Origin: Ryuthela nishihirai | Taxonomy: Eukaryota > Arthropoda > Arachnida > Araneae > Heptathelidae | Reading direction: 5' to 3' | NCBI GenBank assembly: GCA_038380435.1 | Contig: JAWZYU010000034.1 | Span: 23,167,404-23,231,403 of the forward strand | Length of the DNA: 64,000 nucleotides | Shown: in pieces, positions 57,893-64,000 of the stretch | Layout of the letters: each line of letters starts with the position of its first letter | Position numbering within the stretch: position 1 is the stretch's first letter | Program-made: the position numbers and the translations under genes | Notes under the pieces: model-generated | The model's database searches: none | Seen by the model: only the letters and a program-made list of their open reading frames with translations | What the model was told of the DNA's origin: nothing

Positions 57893-58208
57893 AGATACCA
57901 TTAATTACAACTTCTGGAATAGCTTTGTTTAGGCTGATATTACATCTATCTCTTCTATTGTCATCCTTGAGGACAATGCGCCTGGTCGTTTCGAAGTGAT
58001 TGCATTTTTCTTCCTGTGGAGTGAACCAGTTAACTATTGGCATAGAATCATCATTAGTCAGCATTTCCGTATCATAAAGAGATGGCTGTAATTCTCCAAA
58101 CTCGTCAAAATTATCCAGTATATCATTGGGAGCACCACATCTATTATAGTCAAGAAAATCATCGGCCACACCACCAATGTGGTCAAGAAAATCTTCTTCG
58201 CTTTGCAT
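54888..58208 (-). CDS. 1106-codon fusion: host exon copy A plus LINE endonuclease-RT
   Basis: Residues 1-105 are the start of the tandem host exon (preceded by a TTTTTTTCAG acceptor). Residues 106-147 are a Gly/Pro-containing link (GGGTGLGPMPPIRG). From about 148 an APE-type endonuclease follows: SIGSWNVRTLH, ILGLQETRW, VICCYAPTED, LVLGDFNAKVG and GSDHYLV, all expected catalytic residues present. RT follows at about 620-880: GFRSGRGCVDQ, FVDFKKAFDSVD, GVRQGCILSP. The catalytic box reads YAED (Glu at 853) where sister copies read YADD, so polymerase activity should be impaired. The C-terminus has CRERLRWFGHVARM. No stop or frameshift in 3.3 kb. Either a young dead LINE in a host exon or a chimeric host gene. 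Confidence 0.85.
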   Translation of the reverse strand: MQSEEDFLDHIGGVADDFLDYNRCGAPNDILDNFDEFGELQPSLYDTEMLTNDDSMPIVNWFTPQEEKCNHFETTRRIVLKDDNRRDRCNISLNKAIPEVVINGISAFSGGGTGLGPMPPIRGLFDIVGIPSLNKHSFFKHPTNHSLSIGSWNVRTLHRAFSLDVLTEEFHHYNLDILGLQETRWTDKGQILKNNLKFLFSGRDDNKHHQGVGLLLSRHASDALLGYECINERFLRAKFQTSIKDLNVICCYAPTEDADEDEKDRFYGQLQDILNSVKKGDITLVLGDFNAKVGTDSDLWGGVIGPFGIGSCNGNGQRLLQVSKLNGFRITNTYYKHRDIHKYTWVSPDGLHKNMIDYILINSKWASSVRDTRSYRGAKIGSDHYLVKSVLQLKLKKYCAKFKNFTFNTEALKDPVIAKAYHDRLLSHYDSHGLLTTEVEEEWNQFKRAVLETNNTLLGKKEQRRQNYLSDKALELISERKNCRNVLNQYPTSPNRKHYRELNKHVKDQLSTDKNLWLDGLADKAEEAVRQHNNRELFQIVNVLCGRKLTGIQGLKDKQGKVIEGEDSVMARWAEHFCDVPNNVVSSTPIVCNDDRCIGGFNVGPITQSEVSLAISKLRLHKSPGVDEITTEMLRAGNISITTWMTEILNLFYDKGMVPKDFNRAIIIPIFKKGDRSSCDNYKGISLLSVPGKVLSMIVLNRIKNLVDRQLRDEQCGFRSGRGCVDQIFSLRQILEKCLEFQKPLVASFVDFKKAFDSVDRHNLWLIVRSYGIPDKLVNIMKAIYNNTESCVRVGKACSNWFSITSGVRQGCILSPFLFSLVIDYIMRNSLQGKNFGLKWAGDTKISDLDYAEDLVLLANDVDEMNSFIRAVDETGSRVGLVINREKTKVMKIGQAGCDSVNLNGCSLEQVSQFNYLGSYVTDNCDVRHEINRRIGIAAGTFKNLWRVWKNRRIHLKTKIRLYNSLVLSRVSYGSGTWTLCKQDNRKLDAFDSICLHSILGIRWFHFVSNNEVRQRSRQPPLSSILCRERLRWFGHVARMNNYRLANRVMNSVPKGCRKRGRPRMWWADNVKQDLVKIGVKWPDAVDVAQDRLAWRTKLHGLVGPP
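57893..58208 (-). other. tandem host exon, copy A (5' part)
   Basis: 316 bp matching the first 105 codons of exon copy B, with one extra Glu codon (QSEEDF) and a few changes (Asp for Gly, Phe for Tyr). Identity ends after GGTATCT, where LINE-linked sequence begins. Confidence 0.9.
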
Positions 58209-59984
58209 CTGAAAAAAAGAGAAAAGTTTTAAGTGTGATGCTTCAGAGATCGCAATTATCGATATCTATCTTATATTATATCTTACATATATTTAAAGCA
58301 TTCAATGACATGAACACTTAATTTTTTGTAATTTTGATGTAAATACTTTCTTTTCCTGCAACTAGCATAACTATACATATCATTATTTTTGAAATATTTT
58401 CGTATTTTACGACGTTTAAAGTAAAATAATAAACTCATCTTACATGCAGATTTCATATTCTCTTTTTGCATAATTTCTCTGTAGTACTACTCTTCCTATA
58501 ATAACTTATTATAAACTCGTTTTTTCCATGTGTAATATATTTTACACACATATATATAGATGTGGAGAGAAAAAGAAAAAAATATCACGTGGATTAACTG
58601 ACTAAACAGAATCAAAATGAACAAGAGCTCTTTTTTCTTTTGAAAAATATTTTATCATGTTTTGCAATATAAGTTACTTTTCTTGACCTAATAATTGTTT
58701 TTTAGCGATAATATGATTGCAAAAAAAAAGCAACTATATTTTCTGTCTTCGTTGGAACTTATTACTGCTGCATAACTTTTGCAATATTGTTATTAACATA
58801 ACAATAAATACGCTGTCCAAAAATAGGTAACCTAAACTTTGGCACTGTTGAGGGTTTTTTAAAATTCACTCCACTTTGGAACGTTATCATGAATCACTAA
58901 AGAACAGTAAAAGTTCGTCATGTTATATATTGAGAGTAAAAAAACTTCACTCTGAAACCCAGATAAGTCGAAACAAGGGAAAAGCATAGAAAAAAATACT
59001 GAATATTTTATAGTAAATTTGAAAACGATTGCATCCTGGGGGAAGATCCAAAACACTAATTGATAATTGCTTTAGAAACGGATATATCCTATTGGAAGTT
59101 CCAAAACTCTAATTGATAATAATGTTGAAAACCATATATATCCTGTGGCAAGGCCCAAAACACTAATCGATAATAATTCCGAAAAACATATATCCAGTGG
59201 GAAGTTCCAAAACTTTGTTAATAATTTTGAAAAGCGATATACTCTGTGGGTAGACCAAAAGACTATTTGATAAAAATTTTGAAAACTGAAATATCCTTTG
59301 GGGAAGACCTAAAACACTATTTGATAATTTTGAAAATGGATTCATCCTGTGCGAAGACCCAAAAGAGTAATTGATAATAATTTTGGAAACGGATATATTG
59401 TGTGGGGAGATCCAAAAGAGTAATTGATACAAATATTGACCTGTGAAACCTAAAAGACTAATTGATAATAATTTTGAAAACATATATATTGTGGGGAGAC
59501 CCACAAGGCTAATCTTCATCATATAAATGAAATTTGTGTGTGTGTGTCAACGCTCTAACTCCAAAACGAAGAAACCTAGAATGCTAAACCTTTGCATACA
59601 TATTTAGGGAGAACTGAAAGTGCGCACCTCAGCTGTAATTTGTTTTACTTTTTGCATTTTTTCCCACCTAGGAGTTTTCCTCGAATTTTCTTCAGAATTA
59701 ACATTACGGTTCTTTCATTGTTGTTAGTAATGAGAGTAATATGCACTTGCTTTTTTTCATTGTTAATAAAAAAAGAGGAACACATTTCATTTTCGAAAAA
59801 AAATAAAAGTATAAAACGTCCGTCATTGTGTGGCGACAGTTTTCAGCGTCCTGGACATCGAGGTAAATTACTAGAGATAGTACTGGCAACGGACGCAAAG
59901 AACGTGTACAAATCCTAAGCCCACTCCTCAGAGAGGTGTGTTTAGATATCGTAAACAGATCTTTCACCACGATCTTAGACTTAC
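58209..59984 (-). other. intron between exon copies B and A
   Basis: About 97% alike to the corresponding parts of 60489-63639. From acceptor to donor: an AT-rich 0.85 kb, the short minisatellite (59040-59510), a GTGTGT run (59532-59547), and a conserved 430 bp next to exon B. GT-AG ends. Confidence 0.85.
59040..59510. repeat. minisatellite, short allele-like copy
   Basis: About nine degenerate units of the same 50-55-bp repeat as in 61310-63150 (AAAACACTAATTGATAATAA, GGATATATCCTGTGGG). Confidence 0.85.
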
Positions 59985-60488
59985 ATTTTCTACAGTTTGA
60001 TTGGTGGGAGATGGCTGTTGATATTTCTCAAAGCCGTAGACATCATTCGCATCTTTTAAAGTGCCTTTTTCCGAGTTCGCACTGTGAAGTGGACCCATAA
60101 ATTCTCTGAGTAATCTTCCAATGTCATCTTCAGTTTTGTTACAGCAAGATGGCTGTTGAAATTCCCCGTAGTCATAGATACCATTAATTACAACTTCTGG
60201 AATAGCTTTGTTTAGGCTGATATTACATCTATCTCTTCTATTGTCATCCTTGAGGACAATGCGCCTGGTCGTTTCGAAGTGATTGCATTTTTCTTCCTGT
60301 GGAGTGAACCAGTTAACTATTGGCATAGAATCATCATTAGTCAGCATTTCCGTATCATAAAGAGATGGCTGTAATTCCCCAAACTCGTCATAATTATCCA
60401 GTATATCATTGGGAGCACCACATCTATTATAGTCAAGAAAATCACCGGCCACACCACCAATGTGGTCAAGAAAATCTTCGCTTTGCAT
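59985..60488 (-). CDS. tandem host exon, copy B (complete, 168 codons)
   Basis: Acceptor CTTTTTTTCAG before ATGCAAAG; donor GAAAAT then GTAAGT. Exactly 504 bp, phase 0 at both ends. The product is acidic, with no membrane segment or signal peptide seen. Three related motifs occur: YDEFGELQPSLYDTE (residues ~33-47), YDYGEFQQPSCCNKTED (~105-121) and YGFEKYQQPSPTNQT (~151-165), sharing Y..(F/Y)..QQPS and T. An EKCNHFETTRR stretch lies between. I do not recognise the family. ATG may be an internal Met or the true start after a 5' UTR intron. If the donor is not used, a stop follows six codons later. Confidence 0.75.
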
Positions 60489-63400
60489 CTGAAAAAAAGA
60501 GAAAGGTTTTAAGTGTGATGCTTCAGAGATCGCAATTATCGATATCTATCTTATATTATATCTTACATATATTTAAAGCATTCAATGACATGAACACTTA
60601 ATTTTAGAAATTTTGATGTAAATACTTTCTTTTCCTGCAACTAGCATAACTATACATATCATTATTTTTGAAATATTTTCGTATTTTACGACGTTTAAAG
60701 TAAAATAATGAACTTTCATCTTACATGCAGATTTCATATTCTCTTTTTGCATAATTTCTCTGTAGTACTACTCTTCCTATAATAACTTATTATAAACTCG
60801 TTTTTTCCATGTGTAATATATTTTACACACATATATATAGATGTGGAGAGAAAAAGAAAAAAATATCACGTGGATTAACTGACTAAACAGAATCAAAATG
60901 AACAAGAGCTCTTTTTTTTTTGAAAAATATTTTATCATGTTTTGCAATATAAGTTACTTTTCTTGACCTAATAATTGTTTTTTAGCGATCATATGATTGC
61001 AAAAAAAAGCAACTATATTTTCTGTCTTCGTTGGAACTTATTACTGCTGCATAACTTTTGCAATATTGTTATTAACATAACAATAAATACGCTGTCCAAA
61101 AATAGGTAACCTAAACTTTGGCACTGTTGAGGGTTTTTTAAAATTCACTCCACTTTGGAACGTTATCATGAATCACTAAAGAACAGTAAAAGTTCGTCAT
61201 GTTATATACTGAGAGTAAAAGAACTTCATTCTGAAACTCAGATAAGTCGAAATAAGGGAAAAGCATAGAAAAATATACTGAATAATTTATATTAAATTTG
61301 AAAACGATTGCATCCTGGGGGAAGATCCAAAACACTAATTGATAATTGCTTTGAAAACGGATATATCCTATTGGAAGTTCCAAAACTCTAATTGATAATA
61401 ATGTTGAAAACCGATATATCCTGTGGCAAGGCCCAAAACACTAATTGATAATAATTCCGAAAAACAGATATATCCAGTGGGAAGTTCCAAAATTTTGTTA
61501 ATAATTTTGAAAAGCGATATACTCTGTGGGTAGACCAAAAGACTGATAAAAATTTTGAAAACTGAAATATCCTTTGGGGAAGACCTAAAATACTATTTCA
61601 TAATTTTGAAAATGAATATATCCTGTGGGAAGACCTAAAAGGCTAAATAATAATGATTTTGAAAAAAGATATATTTTCTGACGTGACCCAAAACACTAAT
61701 TGATAATAATTTTGAAAACAGATATGTCCGATGGGATGACCCAAAACTTAAATTAATAATTTCGAAAATGGATACATTTTGTGGGAAGACACAAAAGGCT
61801 GATAGTAATTTTGAAAAAGGGTATATCCTGTGGGGAAAACCCAAAACACTAATTGATAATAATTTAAAAACGGATGTATCCTGTGGGGAAGACCCGAAAC
61901 ACTAGTTGATAATAATTTAAAAACGGATATATCCTTTGGGGAAGGCCCGAAACACTAATTGATAATTTGAAAATGGATATATCCTGTGGGGAAGACCCGA
62001 AACACTACTCGTTAATAATTTAAAAACGGATATATCCTATGGGGAAGACCCGAAACACTAGTTGATAATAATTTAAAAACGGATATATCCTGTGGGGAAG
62101 ACCCGAAACACTAGTTGATAATAATTTAAAAACGGATATATCCTTCTGGGGAAGACCCGAAACACTAGTTGATAATAATTTAAAAACGGATATATTCTGG
62201 GGAAGACCCGAAACACTAGTTGATAATAATTTAAAAACGGATATATTCTTCTGGGGAAGACCCGAAACACTAGTTGATAATAATTTAAAAACGGATATAT
62301 CCTATGGGGAACACCCGAAACACTAATTGATAATAATTTGAAAACGGATATATCCTGTGGGGAAGACCCGAAACACTAATTGATAATAATTTAAAAACGG
62401 ATATATCCTTTGGGGAACACCTGAAACACTAATTGATATTAATTTAATATAACGGATATATCCTGTGGGAAAGACCTGAAACACTAATTGATAATAATTT
62501 AAAAACGGATATATCCTGTGGGGAAGACCACAAACACTAATTGATAATAATTTAGAAACGGATATATCCTGTGGGGAAGACCCCAAACACTAATTGATAA
62601 TAATTTAGAAACGGATATATCCTGTGGGAATGCCAAAAACACTAATTGGTAATTATTTTGAAAACCGATATATGCTTTGAAAAGTTCCAAAACTTTTAAA
62701 ATAATTTTGAAAATTGATATACCCTGGGGGTAGACCAAAAAACTAATTGATAACAATTTGAAAAAGGAAGTATCCTGTCCGGAAGACCCCAAAAAAATTT
62801 ATAATTTTGAAAATGGATACATCCTGTGGGAAGACCGAAAGTGCCAAATATTAATAATTTTGAAAAAAGATTTCTTTTTTGAAGATTCTTTCTGGTGAAA
62901 CTCAAAAAAAAATTGATAATTATTTTGAAAACGGATATATCCTATGGGAAGACCCAAAACACTAATTGATAATTTTGAAAATGGATTCATCCTCTGTGAA
63001 GACCCAAAAGAGTAATTGATAATAATTTTGGAAACGGATATATTGTGTGGGGAGATCCAAAAGAGTAATAATTGATAAAAATATTGACCTGTGAAACCTA
63101 AAAGACTAATTGATAATAATTTTGAAAACATATATATTGTGGGGAGACCCACAAGGCTAATCTTCATCATATAAATGAAATTTGTGTGTGTGTGTCAACG
63201 CTCTAACTCCAAAACGAAGAAACCTAGAATGCTGAACCTTTGCATACATATTTAGGGAGAACTGAAAGTGCGCAAATACAGCCTCAGCTGTAATTTGTTT
63301 TACTTTTTGCATTTTTTCCCACCTAGGAGTTTTCCTCGAATTTTCTTCAGAATTAACATTACGGTTCTTTCATTGTTGTTAGTAATGAGAGTAATATGCA

Positions 63401-63639
63401 CTTGCTTTTTTTTCATTGTTAATAAAAAAGAGGAACACATTTCATTTTCGAAAAAAAATAAAAGTATAAAACATCCGTCATTGTGTGGCGACAGTTTTCA
63501 GCGTCCTGGACATCGAGGTAAATTACTAGAGATAGTACTGGCAACGGACGCAAAGGACGTGTACAAATCCTAAGCCCACTCCTCAGAGAGGTGTGTTTAG
63601 ATATCGTAAACAGATCTTTCACCACGATCTTAGACTTAC
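60489..63639 (-). other. intron between exon copies C and B
   Basis: Same sequence order as 58209-59984 but 1375 bp longer, almost entirely because of the expanded minisatellite. GT-AG ends. Confidence 0.85.
61310..63150. repeat. expanded ~53-bp minisatellite
   Basis: More than 30 units. The most regular block, 61850-62640, has a unit GATAATAATTTAAAAACGGA then TATATCCTGTGGGGAAGACC, CGAAACACTAGTT. Units vary from 50 to 54 bp; the edges are more degenerate than the middle, as expected for expansion from the centre. On the minus strand a run of 54-bp units gives an open frame of 18-residue repeats, judged accidental. Confidence 0.95.
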
Positions 63640-64000
63640 ATTTTCTACAGTTTGATTGGTGGGAGATGGCTGTTGATATTTCCCAAAGCCGTAGACATCA
63701 TTCGCATCTTTTAAAGTGCCTTTTTCCGAGTTCGCACTGTGAAGTGGACCCATAAATTCTCTGAGTAATCTTCCAATGTCATCTTCAGTTTTGTTAGAGC
63801 AAGATGGCTGCTGAAATTCCCCATAGTCATAGATACCATTAATTACAACTTCTGGAATAGCTTTGTTTAGGCTGATATTACATCTATCTCTTCTATTGTC
63901 ATCCTTGAGGACAATGCGCCTGGTCGTTTCGAAGTGATTGCATTTTTCTTCCTGTGGAGTGAACCAGTTAACTATTGGCATAGAATCATCATTAGTCAGC
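63640..64000 (-). CDS. tandem host exon, copy C (partial, cut by window edge)
   Basis: From the window edge to the same GAAAAT/GTAAGT donor. 120 codons visible, starting within DDSMPIVNWFTPQEEK. It differs from copy B by very few residues (Ser for Cys in QQPSCSNKTED, Gly for Glu in YGFGKYQQPS). The sequence to the right of the window probably contains its acceptor and perhaps more copies. Confidence 0.75.

Noticed and set aside
62073..62270. Open frame of 18-residue repeats in the minisatellite (minus strand)
   Set aside because: It exists only because some units are 54 bp; neighbouring 53-bp units shift the frame and no exon borders are present.
61850..62640. CRISPR-like direct repeats
   Set aside because: Units are contiguous with no unique spacers, and the host is a eukaryote; this is a minisatellite.

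Overview
This is animal nuclear DNA: AT-rich, with long introns and a dense load of transposable elements (TEs). It contains tRNA-derived SINEs, at least eight Tc1/mariner-type elements, hAT elements, Ty3/Gypsy remains and non-LTR retrotransposons. There is no bacterial gene organisation. The mix suggests a non-insect invertebrate, perhaps an arthropod such as a chelicerate, or a mollusc. I cannot name the species from sequence alone.

Host gene 1, plus strand, is recognisable through its exons. It is PTS, 6-pyruvoyltetrahydropterin synthase. Exons lie at 3806-3885, 11621-11643, 11733-11789, 36486-36556 and 45871-46000 (stop), with clean GT-AG borders and matching phases. The first coding exon must lie left of the window. 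Almost everything between 1 and 46000 is PTS intron; the 24.7-kb intron 4 holds most of the TEs.

Host gene 2, minus strand, fills 57.9-64 kb. A 504-bp phase 0-0 exon of unknown function occurs three times in tandem (complete at 60488-59985, cut by the window edge at 64000-63640, and as a 5' part at 58208-57893). The introns between copies are nearly identical and carry a ~53-bp minisatellite that has expanded in one copy. The 5' part of the third copy runs in frame, without a stop, into a complete non-LTR endonuclease-reverse transcriptase. The result is a 1106-codon ORF (58208-54888) whose RT active-site motif reads YAED instead of YADD.

Layout. 0-4 kb: a mariner relic broken by SINEs, and a small hAT element. 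4-11 kb: SINEs, a Gypsy integrase relic split by a SINE, and a Tc1/mariner-type element. 12.3-13.7 kb: a hAT element with a perfect 8-bp target duplication. 15-18 kb: a LINE pseudogene. 18.4-31.2 kb: a Tc1 element, then a second Tc1 element (20241-31200) split by a full-length I-type LINE, which itself carries a SINE, another Tc1, an LTR-plus-PBS fragment and a CCAA-tailed retroposon. 31.7-42 kb: LINE fragments, Tc1 elements and palindromic MITEs. 43-48.2 kb: three Tc1 elements around the last PTS exon. 48-54 kb: SINE-rich DNA. 54-64 kb: the LINE/exon fusion and the tandem exon array.

Only PTS and the tandem-exon gene look like host protein genes; they face each other tail to tail. Apart from the 1106-codon fused ORF, every TE coding region carries stops, frameshifts or truncations.
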